6,735 bases of DNA from Hylemonella sp. UBA2468 (lineage in GTDB: Bacteria > Pseudomonadota > Gammaproteobacteria > Burkholderiales > Burkholderiaceae_C), in assembly GCA_002342165.1 (NCBI GenBank), contig DDPM01000193.1:288-7022 (forward strand), given 5' to 3'. Made by a program: the position numbers and the translations under genes. The notes beneath the pieces were generated by a model, which had not been told where the DNA came from, ran no database searches, and saw only the letters and a program-made list of their open reading frames with translations. Below, one piece after another: positions 1-5,589 of the stretch. Position 1 is the first letter of the stretch; each line of letters starts with the position of its first letter.

Positions 1-60
1 GTGTGCCAGTTGCACAGCCAATCCATTGCCCGCTTACGGGCCAAAATGCGCACGCATTGA
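1..60 (+). CDS. Possible 3' tail of an unidentified gene entering from the left edge
   Basis: A plus-strand frame is open from base 1 to a TGA at 58-60 and encodes 19 residues ending in ARLRAKMRTH. Most of its codons end in G or C (about 14 of 19), as expected for coding sequence in this GC-rich genome. A second open plus frame (3-107, ending LKTGLLDY) has a less biased third position, so I prefer the first. If real, the gene converges on flgN, with about 53 bp between the two stops. The fragment is too short to recognise a family, and it could be chance. Confidence 0.25.
   Translation: MCQLHSQSIARLRAKMRTH
45..58. repeat. Perfect 6-bp inverted repeat, 2-nt centre
   Basis: AATGCG at 45-50 and CGCATT at 53-58 are exact reverse complements around CA. 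A second small inverted repeat, GCCCG/CGGGC with a CTTA loop, lies at 28-41. Neither is followed by a T-tract on either strand, so neither reads as an intrinsic terminator. Both overlap the possible coding tail ending at 60. They may be chance. Confidence 0.3.
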
Positions 61-113
61 CCAGCCTTAACGTAAGCCGTTTGAAGACTGGCTTATTGGA
101 TTACTAAAAAAAT

Positions 114-518
114 TTAAGCGTTTGAATCGCCCAGGCGACCACTTTGGGCGCGCCCTGAATAGGCTGCGCTGGCCCCAGGCTGGTAAGTGGTGCCACGAGC
201 CTGATGGGGCATAAGCGTCTGTACCGCACGCTCTACAAACGCCATGCGTCGCATCAAAGCAGTGCGCTGGGTGGCCAGCAAGGTGCTCAGGTTTAAGAGA
301 TGGCTTTGCAATTCGGCGCGGTCTTTGGGGCTGAGCTTTTGGCGCTGCGTGAGCTGCATCAACTCCATGGCGGATTGACGCAGGGTTTGACTGGCTTGAG
401 CCATCACTTCAAGCGCTTGTTCATCCCCCAAAGCCAAAGATGAGCCCAAAGCTGCAGCCTGCGCATTCAGGCCTGCCAACAATTCGGGTAACTTCAGGGA
501 AGACTGATTAGGAGGCAT
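114..518 (-). CDS. flgN: FlgN-family flagellar export chaperone
   Basis: This 134-residue protein has the usual FlgN length. It is predicted to be largely alpha-helical over residues 8-105, with Gln-, Leu- and Ala-rich heptad-like stretches, and has a flexible Tyr/Gly/Ser-rich tail (TYQPGASAAYSG) as in beta-proteobacterial FlgN. By family knowledge, FlgN is a cytoplasmic chaperone that binds the hook-filament junction proteins FlgK and FlgL and delivers them to the flagellar type III export gate. The ATG at 516-518 is preceded by GGGAGG (complement of 524-529) with 5-nt spacing, which fixes the start. It lies 45 bp downstream of flgM on the same strand, the usual flgM-flgN pairing, so it is probably co-transcribed from the flgM promoter and from upstream of flgA. 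The sequence of FlgN is poorly conserved, so the call leans partly on gene order. Confidence 0.85.
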   Translation of the reverse strand: MPPNQSSLKLPELLAGLNAQAAALGSSLALGDEQALEVMAQASQTLRQSAMELMQLTQRQKLSPKDRAELQSHLLNLSTLLATQRTALMRRMAFVERAVQTLMPHQARGTTYQPGASAAYSGRAQSGRLGDSNA

Positions 519-563
519 GTGAGCCTCCCAGGGTCGAATCTAAACGGCTGGATACAGAGCGGC

Positions 564-914
564 TTAGTTTTTGGTGCGCTGCAGCATTTCTTGAGCGTTG
601 GCCAAGAGCTTGTCGGCAATGGCTTCGGGATTCACTTGGTAGGTGCCCTGCTGAATTTGGGACCGCACGGCCTCGACTTTGGCCATATCGATGTCCGAAT
701 CGGCGGCCTCTTGCGCACGATCCAAAGCTTGTGCCTGTTTGGAAATGGATACCTGGACGCCCGAGGTCTTGGACTCCGATTTCGATTCGGACTTGTTCGC
801 CTGAGCGGCTTGAGTCAGCGTGCTGGGTTGTTTGGCTTTGGAGGCGACCTCGGTCAAAGACTGAGCAGCCGGAGTAGACGCCACGGGCAATTCTGAATTT
901 TGACCAATTTTCAT
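564..914 (-). CDS. flgM: FlgM, anti-sigma-28 factor
   Basis: FlgM binds the flagellar sigma factor FliA (sigma-28) in the cytoplasm and blocks late flagellar genes. It is exported through the completed hook-basal body, which frees FliA. The 116-residue protein starts with MKIGQ. Residues about 10-52 are a low-complexity Ser/Ala/Lys/Glu linker (including KSESKSESK). The conserved sigma-binding C-terminal half follows from about residue 55: SISKQAQALDRA, then VEAVRSQIQQGTYQVNPEAIADKLL, given here in two parts as VEAVRSQIQQGTY and QVNPEAIADKLL. I chose the ATG at 912-914 because GGAG (complement of 921-924) lies 6 nt upstream and MKIGQ is family-like. An in-frame ATG at 933-935 would add seven residues, but it falls inside the leader hairpin and is unlikely. 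A sigma-28-type promoter at 957-983 suggests feedback control by FliA. Confidence 0.93.
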   Translation of the reverse strand: MKIGQNSELPVASTPAAQSLTEVASKAKQPSTLTQAAQANKSESKSESKTSGVQVSISKQAQALDRAQEAADSDIDMAKVEAVRSQIQQGTYQVNPEAIADKLLANAQEMLQRTKN

Positions 915-920
915 AGTGAA

Positions 921-924
921 CTCC
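921..924 (-). promoter_or_regulatory. Ribosome binding site of flgM
   Basis: GGAG on the minus strand lies 6 nt before the ATG at 914-912. It supports this start over the upstream in-frame ATG at 935-933. It sits 5 nt from the base of the 930-946 hairpin. Confidence 0.7.
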
Positions 925-929
925 ACAAA

Positions 930-946
930 GGCCAAACCATTTGGCC
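930..946 (-). other. Stem-loop in the predicted flgM 5' leader
   Basis: GGCCAAA (930-936) and TTTGGCC (940-946) pair perfectly around a CCA/TGG loop, giving a 7-bp stem. It lies between the predicted -10 element (957-964) and the flgM ribosome binding site (921-924). A transcript starting about 7 nt past the -10 would carry this hairpin almost at its 5' end. It could stabilise the mRNA or affect access to the ribosome binding site. It is not a terminator: after it the RNA reads UUUGUGGAG rather than a run of U. The structure is seen in the sequence; its role is inference. Confidence 0.55.
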
Positions 947-956
947 AACATATTGA

Positions 957-983
957 TTTTCGGCAGTCTTGAACCAGACTTGA
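957..983 (-). promoter_or_regulatory. Sigma-28 (FliA) type promoter for flgM-flgN
   Basis: Read on the minus strand, TCAAGTCT (983-976), an 11-nt spacer (975-965) and GCCGAAAA (964-957) match the enteric FliA consensus TAAAGTTT-N11-GCCGATAA at 6 of 8 and 7 of 8 positions with exact spacing. The -10 ends 42 bp upstream of the flgM ATG. In enterics, flgM has a FliA-dependent late promoter as well as read-through from flgA, so the location fits. Confidence 0.75.
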
Positions 984-1029
984 GGCAGTTTTGCATCTTT
1001 TTTAGGCCTTTAGTGAATTCATTCGCCAA

Positions 1030-1797
1030 TTAAAGGTCCAAGCGCACTGTGCGCGCATCCAGTACCAGGCCGCTCATGATGCGCCCCCCCTCCATGCGCA
1101 CGCGTGCAGGTTGCCCCACCACACCCGCGCTCAGCGCCTGTGCATCAGAAGCAATCTGAAACCCGGGACCCGTGGCCACCACCCTCACTTGCGTTCCCGC
1201 CTGAAACACCTGGGCAGGCCGAACCATGTTTTGCCTGAGGGTTTGGCCTGTAGACAAGTTACGGGTGGCAATCTGACCCAACCACTGGTTGGCATCCAAA
1301 ACCACGGGACTTTGTTCTTCAGCCCAGTCCACCTCTTGGACTTCCATCATGTCTGAGGCTGCAATTGCTGTACCCGACATCACATCGCGCCGCATGACCC
1401 AAGCTTTGCCCCAAGCCTTGACCTTGACAGGCAAAAACACGTTCCAACGCACCGGTCCGTCCGTACAACGCAAGGCCACACGGGTCGAGCCCCACAAGCG
1501 CGACCCTGGCGGCATATAGGGCTCCACGGTGGCACAGGGTGCCAGCTTCAAGCGGCTGTCCAGTTGCCCAATGGTCACCTCCATGCGCAAAGGGTGGGGC
1601 GAGTCCGCGTTCATCTGAGCTTGCACGGTCGTCACTGTTTTATGGAGCCAACGCTGGGTATTGCCTAACCACTCTGGTTCAGAGGGCGCGGCCACCAGCG
1701 GCGCCTGATAAGACACAGACGTCACAGTTTGCGCATGCAGCATCCCGCCCATCAGTCCAGCGCAAGTCACGCTGAAGAACCAGCTGTAAATATTCAT
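1030..1797 (-). CDS. flgA: FlgA, P-ring assembly chaperone
   Basis: FlgA is a periplasmic chaperone that helps FlgI polymerise into the P ring around the rod. The 255-residue form begins with a Sec signal peptide (residues 1-22, hydrophobic, ending MLHA before QT). Two cysteines (C88 in LKLAPC and C111 in VALRC) match the family's conserved pair, expected to form a disulfide. The SAF-like domain spans about residues 132-195 (VMRRDVMSGTAI to LRQNMVRP), and the C-terminal beta domain ends ARVRMEGGRIMSGLVLD. The start is uncertain. The ATG at 1795-1797 gives the cleanest signal peptide but has no clear ribosome binding site. A TTG at 1828-1830 would add 11 residues; AGAGGA abuts it with no spacing, which is too close. 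It is divergent from flgB and leads into flgM after 115 bp. Confidence 0.92.
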   Translation of the reverse strand: MNIYSWFFSVTCAGLMGGMLHAQTVTSVSYQAPLVAAPSEPEWLGNTQRWLHKTVTTVQAQMNADSPHPLRMEVTIGQLDSRLKLAPCATVEPYMPPGSRLWGSTRVALRCTDGPVRWNVFLPVKVKAWGKAWVMRRDVMSGTAIAASDMMEVQEVDWAEEQSPVVLDANQWLGQIATRNLSTGQTLRQNMVRPAQVFQAGTQVRVVATGPGFQIASDAQALSAGVVGQPARVRMEGGRIMSGLVLDARTVRLDL

Positions 1798-1831
1798 GGG
1801 CTGAACTTTAGGGAGAAGCGTTGGGCGCAAT

Positions 1832-1878
1832 CCTCTGAAATAACCCTATAAGCGGGCGCATTTCAAAGCCTCTGAAAT
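1832..1878. repeat. 10-bp direct repeat CCTCTGAAAT, two copies 37 bp apart
   Basis: Exact copies lie at 1832-1841 and 1869-1878, and an inverted ATTTCAAA (1860-1867) lies between them. The second copy forms part of the 9-bp palindrome TGAAATTCA (1873-1881). The position between divergent flagellar operons suggests binding sites for a regulator. This is inference. Confidence 0.5.
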
Positions 1879-1916
1879 TCAAGTTCTCTCCACAATTGCC
1901 GCATGCAAGTGTGCCC

Positions 1917-1922
1917 AGGAGG
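1917..1922 (+). promoter_or_regulatory. Strong ribosome binding site of flgB
   Basis: A full AGGAGG lies 5 nt before the ATG at 1928. It rules out the in-frame GTG at 1922, which overlaps the motif itself. It is the strongest ribosome binding site in the window and sits at the head of the long operon. Confidence 0.85.
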
Positions 1923-1927
1923 TGGCT

Positions 1928-2377
1928 ATGTTGGCTCAATTGACAGACTCATTGGACTTTCACTCGAAGGCATTGGTCGTTCGGGCGGAGCGCCAGCGCG
2001 TGATTGCCAGCAACATTGCCAACGCCGACACCCCCGGCTACTCGGCACGCGAGCTCAACTTTAAAGAGACATTGTCCGAGCTCACGGGCTCAGGCCGAGC
2101 CCAAATGCCCATGAAGTCTGTGGCTCCAAGCAGCGCCAGCCTGTCCACCCATTCCAAACACATGCCGCTTCAGCCCATGTTGTCACAAGACGCCGAGCTG
2201 GGTGCAGGCACCAAGCTGATCTATGCCGCCAACGCCCAGGCCAGCTTGGACAGCAACACGGTGGACTTGGACCGTGAGCGCGCCAGCTTTGTGGACAACT
2301 CGGTTCGTTACGAAGCCACCCTCAGATTCATTAACGGCAATTCCAAAACGCTCTTAAGCGCCATAACAGGTCAGTAA
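1928..2377 (+). CDS. flgB: FlgB, proximal rod protein
   Basis: FlgB is a structural subunit of the proximal rod that connects the MS ring to the rest of the flagellar axis. It is exported by the flagellar type III system without a cleaved signal. The 149-residue protein carries the N-terminal axial motif SNIANADTPGY at about residues 27-37, followed by SARELNFKETL. Its C-terminal half has the family pattern NTVDLDRER, then FVDNSVRYEATLRFI. It is slightly longer than the enteric protein (about 138); the extra length is in the Ser/Pro/Met-rich middle (residues about 57-85), usually disordered in this family. It is the first gene of the flgB-to-flgH operon, with flgC only 5 bp downstream. Confidence 0.95.
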   Translation: MLAQLTDSLDFHSKALVVRAERQRVIASNIANADTPGYSARELNFKETLSELTGSGRAQMPMKSVAPSSASLSTHSKHMPLQPMLSQDAELGAGTKLIYAANAQASLDSNTVDLDRERASFVDNSVRYEATLRFINGNSKTLLSAITGQ

Positions 2378-2382
2378 TCACC

Positions 2383-2787
2383 ATGTCCATGTTTTCAATA
2401 TTCAACGTCTCCGGCAGCGCCATCAGCGCGCAGTCGCAGCGTCTCAACGTGGTGGCCAGCAATTTGGCCAATGCCGATGCCACCGCAGGGCCCGACGGCA
2501 AGGTCTACAAAAGCCGCCAAGTGGTGTTTGAGACCGCGCTCATGGACAGCCAATCTTCTGCCGGCGTCAAAGTGAGCAACGTGAAAGAGAGCGACGCACC
2601 GGGCCGCAAGGTGTTCAACCCAGACCACCCCGCAGCCGACCCTGAGGGGTACATCAACTACAGCAATGTGAACGCTGTAGAAGAAATGGTCAACATGATT
2701 TCCGCTTCCCGCTCGTACCAAAACAACGTGGAGGTGATGAACACCGCCAAATCGCTGCTCCTCAAAACCCTGCAAATGGGCAGCTGA
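2383..2787 (+). CDS. flgC: FlgC, proximal rod protein
   Basis: FlgC is a proximal rod subunit that partners FlgB. Its 134 residues are the normal length. The N-terminal motif is VVASNLANADATAGPDGKVYKSRQ-like: VVASNLANADAT is followed by the FlgC-specific GPDGKVYKSRQVVF. The C-terminal axial helix EEMVNMISASRSYQNNVEV continues to the end as MNTAKSLLLKTLQMGS. The ribosome binding site is weak (AGG at 2368-2370, 12 nt before the ATG). The start lies 5 bp after the flgB stop, so translation is probably coupled to flgB. A second in-frame ATG at 2389 would shorten it by two residues and cannot be excluded. Confidence 0.96.
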   Translation: MSMFSIFNVSGSAISAQSQRLNVVASNLANADATAGPDGKVYKSRQVVFETALMDSQSSAGVKVSNVKESDAPGRKVFNPDHPAADPEGYINYSNVNAVEEMVNMISASRSYQNNVEVMNTAKSLLLKTLQMGS

Positions 2788-2807
2788 CCCTCCTTTTAAG
2801 GACCAAC

Positions 2808-3488
2808 ATGACCACTGCACTCTCCAACATCAGCTCCAGTCCATTGACCGCGCCATCATCGACTTTGAGCAGCGCCTTGATGGGCAATAAAACACAATCG
2901 AACGACCCAGCGGCGATGCAGGATCGGTTTTTGAAACTGTTGGTGGCTCAAATGAACAACCAAGATCCCATGAGCCCCATGGACAATGCCCAACTGACCT
3001 CACAAATGGCGCAAATCAATACGGTCAGTGGTATTCAAGAACTCAACCAAGCATTGAACAACATCTCCAGCCAATTTGGAGCGATGCAAATGTTGCAAGG
3101 TTCCAGCTTGATTGGGCGGGATGTGATGTACGCCGGCAACCAGCTGAATGTGCAAAACGGCGTGGCCAAGGGCGCAGTGGACTTGGCCGCCGCGGTTGAA
3201 GATTTGAAGATTCAAATCACCAACAGTGCGGGTACCGTGTTAGACACGGTAGCCTTGGGTGCAAAGTCTGCCGGCCGGACCAATTTCAGCTGGAATGCCA
3301 GCTCCTATAACGGGTCAGACAATGTGTACATGAAGGTGGTGGCCACCGCAGGCGGCAAACCTATGGACGCGACAGGCTATGTGGCGGGCACTGTGAAATC
3401 GGTCGGCTCGGACACCAAAGGCGCTTTGAGTTTGCAATTGCAAAACGGCAAACAGCTCAGCTACAGCGACGTTCAAGCGATTTTGTAA
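2808..3488 (+). CDS. flgD: FlgD, hook-capping (hook scaffold) protein
   Basis: FlgD sits as a cap at the tip of the growing hook, directs FlgE assembly and is then discarded, so it is absent from the finished flagellum. The 226-residue protein has a disordered Ser/Thr-rich start (1-32). The conserved capping domain follows: RFLKLLVAQMNNQDPMSPMD (about 40-59), NAQLTSQMAQINTVSGIQEL, and LIGRDV (101-106). The C-terminal half (about 108-226) looks like the FlgD tudor/Ig-like beta domains, with VEDLKIQITNSAGTVLDTV and FSWNA. The start at 2808 is supported by TAAGGA (2797-2802), 5 nt upstream. It lies 20 bp after flgC and 21 bp before flgE, in the standard order. Confidence 0.95.
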   Translation: MTTALSNISSSPLTAPSSTLSSALMGNKTQSNDPAAMQDRFLKLLVAQMNNQDPMSPMDNAQLTSQMAQINTVSGIQELNQALNNISSQFGAMQMLQGSSLIGRDVMYAGNQLNVQNGVAKGAVDLAAAVEDLKIQITNSAGTVLDTVALGAKSAGRTNFSWNASSYNGSDNVYMKVVATAGGKPMDATGYVAGTVKSVGSDTKGALSLQLQNGKQLSYSDVQAIL

Positions 3489-3509
3489 ACCCTATACAGA
3501 GACAAACCC

Positions 3510-4781
3510 ATGGCATTCCAGCAAGCACTCTCCGGTTTGAATTCAGCCAGTAAAAGTTTGGACGTGATTGGCAACAATATTTCCAACGCCAACACCACTG
3601 GCAACAAGTTGGCACGCGCAGAGTTTGGTGCCTTGGTCTCAGCAGGCACCAGTGAAAAGGCCGCTGGACTCGGCGTTGAAGTGTCAGCTGTGACGCAGCA
3701 ATTCAGCCAAGGCAACATCAGCATCACCGGCAATAACCTGGACATTGCCATCAATGGCGGTGGTTTTTTTCAGATGCAACTGGACGACGGCACCACGGCG
3801 TATTCACGGGACGGCCAATTCAAACTGGACAAAGAAGGTTATATGGTGAGTAATGCAGGCTCCAAGGTCATGGGTTTCACCACTGATGTCGAAGGTGTTA
3901 AAACCAGCTCCACACCCGCCGCCTTGCAAATGCCCACAAGCGCGCCCATTGCCGCCAGCGCCACCTCCGCCGTCACTGCGGCATTCAATTTGAATTCTGC
4001 TGACACCACGGTTTACAGCGCCAGCAACTCCGCCACGCCCCTGAACAGGTACGGCACCTCATTGAATGTGTACGACTCTCAAGGCAATGCAGTGGCGTTT
4101 AATTTGGCCTTCACAAGAGCGGCCTCTACAGCAGCTGACAACACCACGACACCCGTCACACCCGCTCTAGACAACTGGGATGTTCGGGACGCCTCTACCG
4201 GCAACGTGTTGACTTATACCGACGACAACGGAGCCACTCAAAACCTTCAGTTGCAGTTCAGGGCCAATGGCGCTTTGTATGCACCTAACGCCTCACCGAC
4301 CGTCACCATCAGCAATGCATCATCCATCACCAACCCCACTCTAAGCTTCAGCTTGGATTTGACGGGTGCAACGCAATACGCAACCTCGTTTGCAGTTTCC
4401 AGCTTGACCCAAGATGGTTACACCTCAGGGTCGCTGACCGGCATCACCATCAACGAACAAGGCTTGATCAAAGCGAGTTATTCGAACGGCCAAACCCAAT
4501 ACAACGGCATGATCAGCTTGGCCACGTTCAGAAATCCCCAGGGCCTGCAACCCTTGGGCGGTAACAACTGGGCACAGACATTTGCTTCAGGTGAGCCCAC
4601 CACGGGGCAGCCCGGTTCTGGCCAATTTGGCTCGACCCGAGCAGGCGCTTTGGAAGACTCCAATGTGGACTTGACCGCAGAGCTGGTGAGCATGATGACC
4701 ACGCAGAGGGCCTATCAAGCCAACGCCCAAACCATCAAAACGCAGGATCAAGTGATGCAGTCATTGATCAACCTGCGTTGA
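3510..4781 (+). CDS. flgE: FlgE, flagellar hook protein
   Basis: FlgE polymerises into the flexible hook that joins rod to filament. The 423-residue protein has the axial N-terminus (LDVIGNNISNANTTG, 17-31), the hook/rod beta core (GNISITGNNLDIAINGGGFF, 68-87; TAYSRDGQF, 96-104) and a Thr/Ser/Asn-rich outer region (about 130-340). Its C-terminal helix is ELVSMMTTQRAYQANAQTIK, in about the last 35 residues. It lacks the insertion that marks FlgG (residues 46-63 there), as expected for a hook rather than a rod subunit. Position 32 is Asn (TTGNK) where many axial proteins have Phe (NGFK). The ribosome binding site is weak (AGAGA at 3498-3502). A run of seven T (3764-3770) encodes the GFFQ turn. 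Confidence 0.96.
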   Translation: MAFQQALSGLNSASKSLDVIGNNISNANTTGNKLARAEFGALVSAGTSEKAAGLGVEVSAVTQQFSQGNISITGNNLDIAINGGGFFQMQLDDGTTAYSRDGQFKLDKEGYMVSNAGSKVMGFTTDVEGVKTSSTPAALQMPTSAPIAASATSAVTAAFNLNSADTTVYSASNSATPLNRYGTSLNVYDSQGNAVAFNLAFTRAASTAADNTTTPVTPALDNWDVRDASTGNVLTYTDDNGATQNLQLQFRANGALYAPNASPTVTISNASSITNPTLSFSLDLTGATQYATSFAVSSLTQDGYTSGSLTGITINEQGLIKASYSNGQTQYNGMISLATFRNPQGLQPLGGNNWAQTFASGEPTTGQPGSGQFGSTRAGALEDSNVDLTAELVSMMTTQRAYQANAQTIKTQDQVMQSLINLR

Positions 4782-4810
4782 TGACTTAACCCGCCCATCA
4801 GGAGCCACCC

Positions 4811-5551
4811 ATGGACCGCATCATCTACACCGCCATGTCGGGCGCCAGCTCAGCAGCCAGCCGGCAGGCGGTTTTGGCCAACAACTTGGCCAATGTGTCC
4901 ACCAACGGGTTTCGCGCCGAGATGTCCGCTTACCGCGCAGTGCCTATCAAAGGCGATGGCGCCACCACTCGCGTGTTCAATGTGGAAACCACCAATGGCC
5001 ACCTCAACACCCCGGGCCCCTCCATTCGCACAGGTCGCGATTTGGATGTCATGGCCAACGGTAACGCTTGGTTTGCGGTGCAAGGGTTAGACGGCACGGA
5101 GGCCTACACACGCAACGGTTCATTCCAGGTGGGGCCTGATGGCAACTTGCAAACCAGCACTGGGCAAACCGTGTTGTCCGATGGCGGCGCGCCCATTGCC
5201 GTTCCGCAGGGCGCCAGCTTGAGCATTGGTTTTGACGGCACCATCACCTCCAAAGCCAATAACCAACCTGCCGCCACCATTGGCCGCCTCAAACTCATCA
5301 CTCCCAACGCAGACGAACCTCTCAAGCGTGGTGTTGATGGCTTGTTCAGAACCGCAAGTGGTGACCCGCTACCCAACAGCGCCATTGCCCGCCTCACCCC
5401 AGGGTCTTTGGAAGGCTCGAACGTGAACGCGATTGAATCCATGGTGGGGATGATTCAAACCGCGCGTCAATTTGAAATGCAAATGCGGCTGTTGCAAACC
5501 GCCGAATCCAACGACCGCTCCGCAGGCCAATTACTGAGCATGCAAGGCTAA
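4811..5551 (+). CDS. flgF: FlgF, rod protein
   Basis: FlgF is a rod subunit placed between the proximal rod and the FlgG distal rod. Its 246 residues are the usual length. It begins [12 protein letters not shown], followed by the axial motif [17 protein letters not shown] (22-38), typical of FlgF. The core contains [18 protein letters not shown] (75-92) and [18 protein letters not shown] (99-116), where FlgE and FlgG have GFFQ and SRDG. The C-terminal helix is [20 protein letters not shown], followed by [13 protein letters not shown]. The start at 4811 is supported by CAGGAG (4799-4804), 6 nt upstream. It follows flgE by 29 bp and precedes flgG by 38 bp. Confidence 0.96.
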   Translation: MDRIIYTAMSGASSAASRQAVLANNLANVSTNGFRAEMSAYRAVPIKGDGATTRVFNVETTNGHLNTPGPSIRTGRDLDVMANGNAWFAVQGLDGTEAYTRNGSFQVGPDGNLQTSTGQTVLSDGGAPIAVPQGASLSIGFDGTITSKANNQPAATIGRLKLITPNADEPLKRGVDGLFRTASGDPLPNSAIARLTPGSLEGSNVNAIESMVGMIQTARQFEMQMRLLQTAESNDRSAGQLLSMQG

Positions 5552-5589
5552 AGCTCCACACGCCACTTAAAGACTTAAGGACAAACTTC

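Larger units (their letters stand above)
1798..1927. promoter_or_regulatory. Divergent flgA/flgB control region
   Basis: This 130-bp region between divergent flgA and flgB should hold promoters for both operons. CCTCTGAAAT occurs twice as a direct repeat (1832-1841 and 1869-1878). TGAAAT lies in alternating orientation at 1836-1841 (+), 1860-1865 (-) and 1873-1878 (+). AAATAACC at 1838-1845 and CGCATTT at 1857-1863 are 11 bp apart and partly resemble the two inverted halves of an FlhDC box, the known class 2 activator site between these genes in enterics. TATAAG at 1847-1852 could be a -10 element but has no good -35 partner. No transcription start can be fixed by eye. Confidence 0.45.

Noticed and set aside
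73..95. TAAGCC/GGCTTA stem as a terminator between flgN and the left-edge frame
   Set aside because: The stem is only 6 bp with an 11-nt loop. The T-run on the minus strand (112-106) comes before the stem, not after it, and the plus strand continues into an A-run.
764..797. Near-palindromic repeat within flgM encoding KSESKSESK
   Set aside because: It is explained by the low-complexity Lys/Ser/Glu linker of FlgM, whose codons give small repeats and inverted repeats.
508..1029. 173-codon minus-strand open frame covering all of flgM and the end of the flgA-flgM gap
   Set aside because: It overlaps flgM entirely in another frame, has no recognisable domain, and crosses the promoter and hairpin region. 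FlgM in its own frame matches the family clearly.
1844..1851. CCCTATAA as a sigma-28 -10 element for flgB
   Set aside because: Six of 8 positions match, but the sequence at the required -35 position (1825-1832) does not resemble TAAAGTTT. An early operon is not expected to rely on FliA.
1904..1918. Sigma-54-like CTGGGCAC...TTGCA on the minus strand upstream of flgA
   Set aside because: The GG and GC elements are only 7-8 bp apart rather than the required 10, and the site lies more than 100 bp from flgA.
2395..2820. 141-codon open frame antisense to flgC
   Set aside because: It is the mirror of flgC codon bias in a GC-rich gene, is rich in His/Val/Gly with no family resemblance, and flgC itself is certain.
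5565..5580. Tandem ACTTAAAG-ACTTAAGG before flgG
   Set aside because: Two imperfect 8-bp units ending in the ribosome binding site are easily chance in a 38-bp gap, and no regulatory pattern can be supported.
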